Source of the DNA: Fervidobacterium sp.
Lineage (GTDB): Bacteria; Thermotogota; Thermotogae; Thermotogales; Fervidobacteriaceae
DNA length: 9,736 nt
Assembly (NCBI GenBank): GCA_003526765.1
Contig: DPXZ01000014.1
Span: 1 to 9,736 of the forward strand
Direction of reading: 5' to 3'
The position numbers and the translations under genes were made by a program. Shown here one piece after another: positions 1 through 5,426 of this stretch (position 1 is its first letter; each line of letters opens with the position of its first letter). The notes below the pieces were generated by a model. That model did no database searches. It had not been told where the DNA came from and was given only the letters and a program-made list of their open reading frames with translations.

Positions 1-91
1 CTCCAAATATGATAGAATTTATTGGTATTCTCTTTTCATGAATTGATTGTACAATATCTTTGGAAATCTTCGAAATCTATTTTCTTCCAAG

Positions 92-99
92 GGTGGTGA
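92..99 (+). promoter_or_regulatory. Ribosome binding site for acylphosphatase
   Basis: GGTGGTGA lies 4 bases before the GTG at 104. It favours this start over the TTG at 47, which has no purine-rich site in front of it. Confidence 0.5.
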
Positions 100-103
100 T
101 AGT

Positions 104-379
104 GTGGAAGTAGTTTGGAAGAAATGGAATATTACCGGCATTGTTCAAGGAGTTGGATTCAGGTATTTTGTCAAAAATGCCGCGAGTGCAATTGGTGTGA
201 GAGGCTTCATAAGGAACGAAGATGATGGAAGTGTCACGATAGTAGCCGGGGGTAACGAAGCACAGTTGCGAGAATTACTCAAAAAAATCATGGAAGGCAA
301 CGGCTGGAGCTATATTTATAACATCGAGGAAACAAATTTACCACCTCAAGAATACAAGAATTTCGATGTAGAATTCTGA
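104..379 (+). CDS. acyP: Acylphosphatase
   Basis: Small cytosolic enzyme that hydrolyses carboxyl-phosphate bonds of acyl phosphates. From the GTG at 104 it is 91 residues, the usual size for this single-domain family. The signature G-x-V-Q-G-V-G-F-R is at residues 12-20, with the phosphate-binding arginine at R20. The G-F-I-R-N-x-x-D-G-S-V block carries the catalytic asparagine N38. The spacing between R20 and N38 equals that of classical acylphosphatases. An upstream TTG at 47 would add 19 residues with no family counterpart. GTG 104 is preferred because GGTGGTGA (92-99) lies just ahead of it. The gene sits 70 bases upstream of purA; no functional link between them is evident. Identification is firm, the start moderately so. 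Confidence 0.9.
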   Translation: MEVVWKKWNITGIVQGVGFRYFVKNAASAIGVRGFIRNEDDGSVTIVAGGNEAQLRELLKKIMEGNGWSYIYNIEETNLPPQEYKNFDVEF

Positions 380-383
380 TCAC

Positions 384-414
384 TTGATTACTTGATATAT
401 CGAGTACTTAAAAT
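384..414 (+). promoter_or_regulatory. Possible sigma-A promoter for purA
   Basis: TTGATT (384-389) and TAAAAT (409-414) are separated by 19 bases, a little longer than the 17-base ideal. A start near 421 would give a short leader carrying the purA Shine-Dalgarno sequence. The match is modest and the gene could equally be read from upstream. Confidence 0.3.
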
Positions 415-436
415 GGAACGTTATGAAACATTTGAG

Positions 437-443
437 AGGAGAT
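437..443 (+). promoter_or_regulatory. Ribosome binding site fixing the purA start
   Basis: AGGAGAT is 6 bases before the ATG at 450. It lies inside the reading frame that would result from the ATG at 423, so it argues for the shorter protein. Confidence 0.7.
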
Positions 444-449
444 GGGCAC

Positions 450-1658
450 ATGAAAACGGTTTGTTTTGGATTACAGTGGGGCGATGAAGGGAAAGGCAAA
501 GTAACCACTTATCTTTCAAAAGATTACGACTACATAGTTAGATACAGCGGTGGAAGTAATGCAGGTCACACCGTTGAATACGGAGATTTCAAACTCATTC
601 ACCACCTCATCCCTTCGTTTGATATAAGAAAGGATATAAAGGGCTACATCTCAAACGGTGTAGTCGTAGATTTGGAAGTACTCAACAAAGAAATCGAAGA
701 ACTAAGAAAGATGGGATTCGATATATCTCAACGATTGTGGATTTCAAAATTGGCACACGTGGTACTTCCCATCCACAAGATACTTGATGAAAAAATGGAA
801 CTCTCTCGCGGCGAGCGTGCAGTTGGAACAACGAAACGTGGTATAGGCCCTGCGTATGCCGATAGAGTACACAGAATAGGCATCAGACTTGCGGATTTTG
901 AGAATATCGATGAACTGAGAGAAAAACTTCTCACGATTACCGCACTTTACAAAGAACTGTATAGCATAGAATGGGAAGAATACGATGAAGTTATTGAGCA
1001 ATACGAAGATATGAGTAGTTTGATAGTCTCACCTTTGGAAATAAAGACAGAACTTGAAAATTCGAATGTCATATTTGAAGGTACTCAAGGTGTACTACTC
1101 GATATCGATATGGGCACTTATCCATACGTTACGGGTACCTTTTGCAATACCACTGGAGTTGAAAGTGGTTTAGGCTATGTCACTAAGTTGGACAAACGGA
1201 TAGGTATCTTTAAAGCTTACGTAACTCGAGTTGGAGAGGGACCTTTCCCGACAGAGTTGTTTGGTGACGAGGGTGAGATGTTGAGAAAAGCAGGTAAAGA
1301 ATACGGTGCAACTACTGGAAGACCCAGAAGATGTGGTTGGCTTGATTTACCACTACTCAAATATGCAATAGAGATATCCGGTTGCGATGAGATGATCATG
1401 ACAAAGGCTGATGTGCTATCTGGTATGGAAAAGGTAAAAGTTGGAGTAAGATACGACATAGATGGAAAGAAAGTTGAAATGCCTTCCGAACTTTCCAACA
1501 TCGGCAGATCTCAAGTTGAGTATGTAGAATTCAACGGATGGAAAAATTTAGAAGATAAGGAGTTCGATCATTTCACGAAATTCATAGAATCTGAAACTGG
1601 CGTCAAAATCACATACATCTCTACTGGCGCAAGGGTTGATCAAATCACGAAAATGTAA
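450..1658 (+). CDS. purA: Adenylosuccinate synthetase
   Basis: Catalyses GTP-dependent joining of aspartate to IMP, giving adenylosuccinate, the first committed step from IMP to AMP. The N-terminal G-D-E-G-K-G-K phosphate loop is at residues 11-17, with catalytic D12. S-G-G-S-N-A-G-H-T follows with catalytic H40. Further on are the IMP-binding [10 protein letters not shown] block, [23 protein letters not shown], and the guanine-recognising T-K-A-D-V-L-S-G. At 402 residues it is somewhat shorter than the roughly 430 of E. coli PurA but contains all core motifs. The ATG at 450 is chosen over the ATG at 423 because AGGAG (437-441) stands 8 bases before it and the protein then begins directly at the first beta strand. 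The following gene overlaps or closely follows its end. Confidence 0.95.
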   Translation: MKTVCFGLQWGDEGKGKVTTYLSKDYDYIVRYSGGSNAGHTVEYGDFKLIHHLIPSFDIRKDIKGYISNGVVVDLEVLNKEIEELRKMGFDISQRLWISKLAHVVLPIHKILDEKMELSRGERAVGTTKRGIGPAYADRVHRIGIRLADFENIDELREKLLTITALYKELYSIEWEEYDEVIEQYEDMSSLIVSPLEIKTELENSNVIFEGTQGVLLDIDMGTYPYVTGTFCNTTGVESGLGYVTKLDKRIGIFKAYVTRVGEGPFPTELFGDEGEMLRKAGKEYGATTGRPRRCGWLDLPLLKYAIEISGCDEMIMTKADVLSGMEKVKVGVRYDIDGKKVEMPSELSNIGRSQVEYVEFNGWKNLEDKEFDHFTKFIESETGVKITYISTGARVDQITKM

Positions 1659-1716
1659 TGTACTGAAAAAATCTCAAAGGGATTTCAATAGCTCAAGAGA
1701 GTTTAGAGATGATAAA

Positions 1717-2442
1717 TTGATAATAAAGATTAGGCTTTTCGGTTCACTTTGTGACTTAACCAGTGGAAAATATCTTTTTGAGTTTGACCCAGGGATAAAT
1801 CAAACGATAAAAGATTGCATAGAGAGGCTCGGTGTTCCGCATACCGAAGTGTTTTTTATTACCATGAATGGCAATTTTGTAGATTTTTCGAAGATAGTTT
1901 GTGATGGAGATTTCTATTGCGTCTATCCAGAATGTGATTTACCGGTAGAAGATAGGTACATCTTGACACCGAAGTATCTTGGAGAGCCAAAATTTGTTGC
2001 CGATATTCATCTTGGAAAACTTGTAAAATACCTTCGCATGCTGGGCATTAGCACAGTGTACGGCATTATAGACGACAAACTGATAATATCAAAAGCATTG
2101 GAAACAAATTCGATAATACTTACAAGAGATAGAAATATGCTAAAAGAGAATGTCGTCAAATATGGTTACGTACTAAGGTCAGATGTACCTAAGATCCAAC
2201 TAAAAGAGATCATATTCAGATACGATTTAATCAAATACATTAAACCATTTACTCGATGTATGGAATGTAATGGTAAATTAGTCCCCGTACTCAAAGCTGA
2301 AATCGTTAATGAAGTACCTGAAAGAGTCTTAAATACTTTCAATGAATTTGCAAAATGCAGTAATTGTGGAAAGATATACTGGGGTGGGAGTCATTATCAA
2401 AATATGAGTAACTTCATCCGACAATTCTTGAACTCACTGTGA
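1717..2442 (+). CDS. Ubiquitin-like plus Mut7-C predicted RNase
   Basis: Two-domain protein of about 241 residues. The N-terminal half (residues 1-80) reads as the ubiquitin/ThiS-like fold that accompanies Mut7-C proteins (I-I-K-I-R-L-F-G-S-L start). The C-terminal half is the Mut7-C PIN-like nuclease fold: F-V-A-D-I-H-L-G-K-L-V-K-Y-L-R-M-L-G with acidic D96, and I-L-T-R-D with D138. A zinc ribbon follows, with cysteines C181, C184, C214 and C217, ending in the typical Y-W-G-G-S-H-Y. Such proteins are predicted ribonucleases; the substrate is unknown. The frame is open from a TTG at 1636, which would overlap purA by 23 bases. The TTG at 1717 is preferred because the fold begins there and a weak site (GAGATGA, 1706-1712) precedes it. 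Its stop codon touches the first DnaA-box-like repeat. Domain call firm, start uncertain. Confidence 0.82.
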   Translation: MIIKIRLFGSLCDLTSGKYLFEFDPGINQTIKDCIERLGVPHTEVFFITMNGNFVDFSKIVCDGDFYCVYPECDLPVEDRYILTPKYLGEPKFVADIHLGKLVKYLRMLGISTVYGIIDDKLIISKALETNSIILTRDRNMLKENVVKYGYVLRSDVPKIQLKEIIFRYDLIKYIKPFTRCMECNGKLVPVLKAEIVNEVPERVLNTFNEFAKCSNCGKIYWGGSHYQNMSNFIRQFLNSL

Positions 2443-2466
2443 AACTTACCAGCGAAACTTACCACC
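2442..2466 (+). repeat. DnaA boxes 1 and 2, forward pair left of the unwinding region
   Basis: AAACTTACCAGC (2442-2453) and AAACTTACCACC (2455-2466) are direct repeats with a 13-base period. The second is a full match to the local consensus. The pair points toward the AT-rich segment and is followed by TTTTG and a CCCC cluster (2472-2475). The first box shares one base with the stop codon of the upstream gene. Confidence 0.8.
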
Positions 2467-2473
2467 TTTTGCC

Positions 2474-2504
2474 CCTATATACTATAATCATTATATATAT
2501 TACT
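2474..2504. other. AT-rich DNA unwinding element
   Basis: Thirty-one bases with only about five G/C, rich in TATA steps. It lies between a left CCCC and a right GGGG, each followed outward by DnaA boxes that face inward. This is the position where duplex opening would be expected. Confidence 0.7.
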
Positions 2505-2525
2505 TAGTAGTAGTAGTAGTAATAG
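2505..2525 (+). repeat. DnaA-trio array (TAG x5, TAA, TAG)
   Basis: Seven consecutive in-phase trinucleotides run from the AT-rich element to GGG and then a reverse-oriented DnaA box at 2527. In Bacillus subtilis and many other bacteria such TAG/TAA trios next to a GC cluster and a DnaA box bind the DnaA filament on one strand and start unwinding. Orientation and order here agree with that system. Simple trinucleotide slippage could also produce such a run, but its exact placement makes chance less likely. Confidence 0.75.
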
Positions 2526-2526
2526 G

Positions 2527-2546
2527 GGTGGTAAGTTGGTAAGTTT
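2527..2546 (-). repeat. DnaA boxes 3 and 4, overlapping reverse pair beside the trios
   Basis: On the minus strand these read CAACTTACCACC (2527-2538) and AAACTTACCAAC (2535-2546). The 9-mer cores are 8 bases apart, so the two 12-base sites overlap. They would nucleate a DnaA filament running leftward over the G cluster and the trios. Confidence 0.8.
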
Positions 2547-2599
2547 ACACAAATGAAATCAAAAAAATGTTTATCCAATACAACCTACAACGCTCATTA

Positions 2600-2611
2600 C
2601 AACTTACCACC
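2600..2611 (+). repeat. DnaA box 5
   Basis: CAACTTACCACC, 11 of 12 bases like the local consensus. It lies 21 bases, about two helical turns, before box 6 in the same orientation. Confidence 0.75.
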
Positions 2612-2620
2612 TTTTTGTAA

Positions 2621-2643
2621 CAACTTACCACTCTGGTAAGTTT
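2621..2643. repeat. DnaA boxes 6 and 7, convergent pair forming a perfect palindrome
   Basis: A forward CAACTTACCACT (2621-2632) meets a reverse copy (2632-2643). The 9-base cores at 2622-2630 and 2634-2642 are perfect inverted repeats with a CTC spacer. The structure could form a hairpin, but there is no T-run after it, so it is not a typical terminator. Confidence 0.75.
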
Positions 2644-2676
2644 CTATCGAAAATTTAGGTTTCAAGCCATTGTAGA

Positions 2677-2688
2677 GGTGGTAAGTTT
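2677..2688 (-). repeat. DnaA box 8
   Basis: GGTGGTAAGTTT, the exact reverse complement of AAACTTACCACC. With box 2 it is one of the two full-consensus copies. Confidence 0.8.
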
Positions 2689-2755
2689 TCTAAAAGCGCA
2701 TGGATAAAGGAAAAAGTTGTCAAAAATTGCGAAAAAGTTTGAGAATTATTTCACT

Positions 2756-2776
2756 ACTGGTAAGTTTGGTAAGTTT
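2756..2776 (-). repeat. DnaA boxes 9 and 10, overlapping reverse tandem
   Basis: Two reverse copies (2756-2767 and 2765-2776) with cores 9 bases apart, so GGTAAGTTT occurs twice directly abutting. The close phasing resembles the pair at 2527-2546. Confidence 0.75.
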
Positions 2777-2860
2777 TTCTAAATGAGATTCCTTCTCAAT
2801 AACACCATTTATACTATATATTGTGATTTTCATAATGATGTACCTTTGTATTGTATAAAA

Positions 2861-2935
2861 AAACTTACCACTTGCCTTAAAAACTTACCAGTAACTTACC
2901 ACTTTTCAATATGTAGTAGAAAGTAACTTACCACC
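2861..2935 (+). repeat. DnaA boxes 11 to 14, forward cluster
   Basis: Four forward copies at 2861-2872, 2881-2892, 2892-2903 and 2924-2935, starting with AAA, AAA, TAA and TAA. Start-to-start distances of 20, 11 and 32 bases are close to two, one and three helical turns, which would place them on one DNA face. The last copy is followed by a short AT-rich stretch (2936-2961) but no clear trio run. Confidence 0.78.
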
Positions 2936-3028
2936 TCTATATATCGTACTATGTTTTTAATGCTTCTTTGAGGTATTTTTCGAACTTATTCTGTAGATTT
3001 TCCAGATGATTGGGTAAGTGAATTTGAT

Positions 3029-3048
3029 AAGTTCAACAAAGTTCAACA
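3029..3048 (+). repeat. Perfect 10-base tandem repeat, possible operator
   Basis: AAGTTCAACA occurs twice back to back, with exactly one helical turn between copies. It stands 22 bases upstream of the promoter at 3071-3101, a position suited to an activator. The regulator is unknown and a chance duplication is possible. Confidence 0.4.
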
Positions 3049-3070
3049 GTAGCAAATGGTCAAGAAGAAA

Positions 3071-3101
3071 TTCACACACTTTTGGAAAAAAGTGATATAA
3101 T
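3071..3101 (+). promoter_or_regulatory. Extended -10 promoter for the rimO-recA-rny operon
   Basis: A perfect TATAAT (3096-3101) is preceded by TGA, giving the extended -10 form TGNTATAAT. TTCACA (3071-3076), five of six bases like TTGACA, lies 19 bases upstream as a weak -35. A start near 3108 gives a leader of about 105 bases before the ATG at 3213. It is the best promoter-like sequence I see in the window. Confidence 0.65.
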
Positions 3102-3108
3102 ACAAGTA

Positions 3109-3142
3109 CATCAAAAGTGACCATCTGTTTGATGATTTTTTT
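3109..3142 (+). terminator. Possible leader hairpin or attenuator
   Basis: CATCAAA (3109-3115) pairs perfectly with TTTGATG (3128-3134) around a 12-base loop, and seven T follow at 3136-3142. It begins right at the predicted transcription start. The stem is short and only three pairs are G-C, so strong termination at high temperature is doubtful. It could instead be a 5'-terminal stabilising hairpin. Confidence 0.3.
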
Positions 3143-3212
3143 GTAAGCACTATGAACAAATTGGCACTGTAATTACGCATACTTTGAGGTAAAGCGTTTA
3201 AGGTGATACTAT

Positions 3213-3500
3213 ATGTCGAAAAAATTGATAAGAATCCTATTTTATGGGATGGCAATCCTGAGTGTTTTTGTATTGTACTTCGCAAGCTCGTATCTATCGA
3301 AGGTAAAGAAAGAACCTCTGGCGGTTATAGAAGGTATCGATGGAGGATTCTATCTGGACGGCAAGTACATCGATGGTCCACTGGCTCTAAACGTAGGTAA
3401 GTACGAAGTGATTGGCGAGTCTAAGATATCACTTTACAGTGGAAGGGTTTTGCTCGTTAAGATACCACAATTTGAGGTGGAAATTGTATGGGAGAAGTGA
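3213..3500 (+). CDS. Small membrane-anchored hypothetical protein
   Basis: A 95-residue protein that I do not recognise. Residues 5-28 form one hydrophobic segment (after M-S-K-K-L-I-R) fit for a membrane anchor or uncleaved signal. A small, beta-rich domain follows: repeated short strands with G-G-F-Y-L-D-G-K-Y-I-D-G-P, then G-K-Y-E-V-I-G and a closing V-E-I-V-W. The positive N-terminus suggests the domain faces outside. The alternating G-x-Y pattern faintly recalls PEGA-like carbohydrate-binding or surface modules, but this is only an impression. The ATG at 3213 has AAGGTGA (3200-3206) at good spacing. It ends 13 bases inside the next gene and so is probably translationally coupled to it. 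It is the first gene of the operon. Confidence 0.7.
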   Translation: MSKKLIRILFYGMAILSVFVLYFASSYLSKVKKEPLAVIEGIDGGFYLDGKYIDGPLALNVGKYEVIGESKISLYSGRVLLVKIPQFEVEIVWEK

Positions 3501-4078
3501 GGATAATTGAACCTGTTAATTTGGTCATATACATATTTTCCGCTCAAGTTGATTACTGGTTTGATCAAGTGAAGGAAGATTTGGTGAGAGAATTTGGACC
3601 AATGGATTACTTGAGCCCTCTACTTGATTTTGGTAAGTACACCCTCTATTACGACAAAGAGATGGGTTCTGGTATCGTGGGGAAATTGATAAGTTTTGAG
3701 AGACTGATTCACCCTTCCTTGCTGGCCAGTATCAAGATCAAAACGAACGAGATAGAGCAGAGATATGCAGTTGATGGAAAAAGAAGGTTCAATTTGGATC
3801 CAGGTTACGTTCATCACATGCAATTCGTTTTAGCCACAACAAAGATGTGGCCACACAGGATTTACATAGGACAAGGCATATATGCAGAGCCAACGCTCAT
3901 GTACATAAACGGACGTTGGAAGGATTATGATTTCACTTATCCAAACTACAAAGAAGAAGTGTACAAGAAAGAACTCGAAAAGATCAGGTCTATGTACCTT
4001 GAGAAGAGAAAAGCGTATCTCAAAAAATTACAGAGAAGGTCCGGTAATGCATCAGGTCAAGTTTCAAAGAACGACTGA
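3488..4078 (+). CDS. DUF4416 family protein
   Basis: A 196-residue soluble protein of unknown function. It shows the family hallmarks: F-G-P-M-D-Y-L-S-P-L-L-D-F near residue 37, T-L-Y-Y-D-K-E-M-G, then S-F-E-R-L-I-H-P-S-L-L, K-I-K-T-N-E-I-E, N-L-D-P-G-Y-V, K-M-W-P-H-R-I-Y-I-G-Q-G-I-Y-A-E, and a closing D-F-T-Y-P-N-Y. The C-terminal 35 residues are a charged helix rich in Lys and Arg. The conserved His, Asp and Glu residues hint at a catalytic or metal site, but no activity is known to me. GAGGTGG (3474-3480) precedes the ATG at 3488. The start overlaps the preceding gene, and rimO follows after about 55 bases. Confidence 0.85.
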   Translation: MGEVRIIEPVNLVIYIFSAQVDYWFDQVKEDLVREFGPMDYLSPLLDFGKYTLYYDKEMGSGIVGKLISFERLIHPSLLASIKIKTNEIEQRYAVDGKRRFNLDPGYVHHMQFVLATTKMWPHRIYIGQGIYAEPTLMYINGRWKDYDFTYPNYKEEVYKKELEKIRSMYLEKRKAYLKKLQRRSGNASGQVSKND

Positions 4079-4121
4079 GAAAGAGTGAATTTCATCAAGG
4101 CAGATTACTACAGTACTTAGG

Positions 4122-4129
4122 AAGGTGAG
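4122..4129 (+). promoter_or_regulatory. Ribosome binding site deciding the rimO start
   Basis: AAGGTGAG contains the GTG at 4125 and stands 4 bases before the TTG at 4134. A start codon inside the site itself is unlikely, which favours TTG. Confidence 0.65.
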
Positions 4130-4133
4130 TTGT

Positions 4134-5426
4134 TTGAAGATTTACATAGTAACATTGGGATGTCCAAAAAATGAAGCAGATTTTTCTCATTTTAAGCACC
4201 ATTTGTTCTCGCTTGGTTATGAAATTACAGATGTCTTGGAAGAGGCAGATGGTGTGGTCATAAACACGTGCGGTTTCATTGTTGATTCAAAGAGGGAGTC
4301 CATAGACACGATCCTCGAGTTTGCCCAATACAAGAAGGAAAAACCAGATTTCAAGATATTCGTTACAGGTTGTTTGGTACAGAGATATCCAGATGAATTA
4401 CCAAATGAGTTACCAGAAGTTGATGGATGGTTCGGCATCATACCGCCGAAGACGTTGGCTGAAAACCTTCAAAAAACGAAAAAGTACATAACAGATCCCA
4501 TTGCCGTGTACGATTTCGAAGGTAGAATTGACGATGCTATGCCGTACGCTTACGTAAAAATAGCTGATGGGTGCGATAGAGCCTGTACATTTTGCACCAT
4601 ACCAAAGTTCAAAGGAGGTTTTGTCAGCAGAAAACTGGAAGATATCGAGAAAGAAGTAAGTTCTCTCGTTGAAGGTGGCAAGAAAGAGATCATCTTGGTT
4701 GCACAGGATACAACTGGTTACGGTGTAGATCTCTACGGAGAGCAGATGCTCCCAGAACTTTTGAGTAGGCTTAATGGTATCGATGGTGACTTTTGGATTA
4801 GGGTAATGTACATGCATCCGGACCATATCACAGACGAAATCATAGAAGGGTTTTCACACGAGAAAGTTCTCAAATATTTTGATATCCCGACGCAACATGG
4901 AAGCGATCGATTGTTGAAACTCATGGGGCGTATAAAGGATAGTAAAGAGCTTGAGGCACTATTCGACAAAATAAGGAAACGCTATCCTGAAGCTGTGTTA
5001 AGGACTTCGATCATAATCGGATTCCCAGGTGAGACAAAGGAAGATTTTGAAAAGCTTGTCGAATTCATCAGAAGGGTCGAATTCGACAAACTTGGTGCAT
5101 TCCTCTATTCAGATGAAGAAGAGGCGGCATCTCACAACTTATCAGGAAAAGTACCACTCAAGACAGCACAAAAAAGGCTTGATTCGTTGATGGAAGTTCA
5201 AGCGGAGATTTCTTTTCTGAGAAATCAGAAATATTTGGACAAGGTGATCGAAGTCATATTCGAAGAAGAGGTAGAAGGGGTTTTAGTCGGTAGAGGATAC
5301 ATGGATGCACCAGAGATCGATGGTAACATATTCGTAAGAGGAAAATTGGAAGGAAAGAATGATGGATTCTACAAAGTACGTGTCTACGAGTCAGATACTT
5401 ACGATTTGGAGGGCGAGTTAATTTGA
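4134..5426 (+). CDS. rimO: Ribosomal protein S12 methylthiotransferase RimO
   Basis: Radical-SAM enzyme that methylthiolates an aspartate of ribosomal protein S12 using two iron-sulfur clusters. The N-terminal UPF0004 domain has the three cluster cysteines C10 (L-G-C-P-K-N), C46 (N-T-C-G-F) and C80 (T-G-C). The radical-SAM domain has C147, C151 and C154 in C-D-R-A-C-T-F-C, followed by a TIM-barrel and a C-terminal TRAM domain (about residues 365-430). The L-G-C-P-K-N opening separates RimO from the tRNA-modifying MiaB. At 430 residues it is normal length. A GTG at 4125 would add three residues, but it lies within the Shine-Dalgarno sequence AAGGTGAG (4122-4129), so the TTG at 4134 is chosen. 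Its stop overlaps the next start. Confidence 0.95.
   Translation: MKIYIVTLGCPKNEADFSHFKHHLFSLGYEITDVLEEADGVVINTCGFIVDSKRESIDTILEFAQYKKEKPDFKIFVTGCLVQRYPDELPNELPEVDGWFGIIPPKTLAENLQKTKKYITDPIAVYDFEGRIDDAMPYAYVKIADGCDRACTFCTIPKFKGGFVSRKLEDIEKEVSSLVEGGKKEIILVAQDTTGYGVDLYGEQMLPELLSRLNGIDGDFWIRVMYMHPDHITDEIIEGFSHEKVLKYFDIPTQHGSDRLLKLMGRIKDSKELEALFDKIRKRYPEAVLRTSIIIGFPGETKEDFEKLVEFIRRVEFDKLGAFLYSDEEEAASHNLSGKVPLKTAQKRLDSLMEVQAEISFLRNQKYLDKVIEVIFEEEVEGVLVGRGYMDAPEIDGNIFVRGKLEGKNDGFYKVRVYESDTYDLEGELI

Larger units (their letters stand above)
2442..2935. other. oriC: Putative chromosomal replication origin (oriC)
   Basis: This non-coding stretch carries 14 exact copies of AACTTACCA, 8 on + and 6 on -, within about 490 bases. 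The fullest copies read AAACTTACCACC, one base different from the T. maritima DnaA box AAACCTACCACC (recalled from work on that origin). An AT-rich segment (2474-2504), a TAG/TAA trinucleotide run (2505-2525), a G cluster and DnaA boxes occur in the order expected of a bacterial unwinding element. I did not notice the 9-mer anywhere else in the window. The alternative is an iteron array of an integrated plasmid or an operator array for an unknown regulator. No replication-initiator or mobility gene is nearby, which argues against those. There is no dnaA in the window; as far as I recall, Thermotogae origins need not be next to dnaA. Confidence 0.85.

Noticed and set aside
2622..2642. Perfect 9-base inverted repeat with a 3-base loop as a terminator
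   Set aside because: No T-run follows, and the palindrome is explained by two convergent DnaA boxes.
2700..2786. 28-codon ATG frame on + inside the box array
   Set aside because: No ribosome binding site at proper distance; its last third is simply DnaA-box repeats in translation (V-S-L-V-S-F), so it is most likely chance.
2442..2935. CRISPR array
   Set aside because: Repeats are only 9-12 bases, occur in both orientations and at irregular spacing, and no cas genes are near.
3010..3021. Fifteenth DnaA box (GGTAAGTG)
   Set aside because: The last bases of the core are changed and it lies outside the cluster; similar GGTAAGT strings occur in coding sequence near 3397 and 3632.
2442..3212. 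Integrated plasmid or phage replication region with iterons
   Set aside because: No Rep, integrase or transposase gene and no flanking att-like repeats; neighbours are core chromosomal genes, and the repeat matches a chromosomal DnaA box.
3043..3285. 80-codon open frame on the minus strand across the operon promoter
   Set aside because: Low-complexity Ser/Phe/Tyr/Cys-rich product, no ribosome binding site, and it overlaps the promoter and the start of a well-supported + strand gene.
3203..3400. 65-codon frame overlapping the small membrane protein
   Set aside because: Arg/Trp-rich shadow frame; the competing frame at 3213 has the ribosome binding site, a membrane helix and coupling to the next gene.
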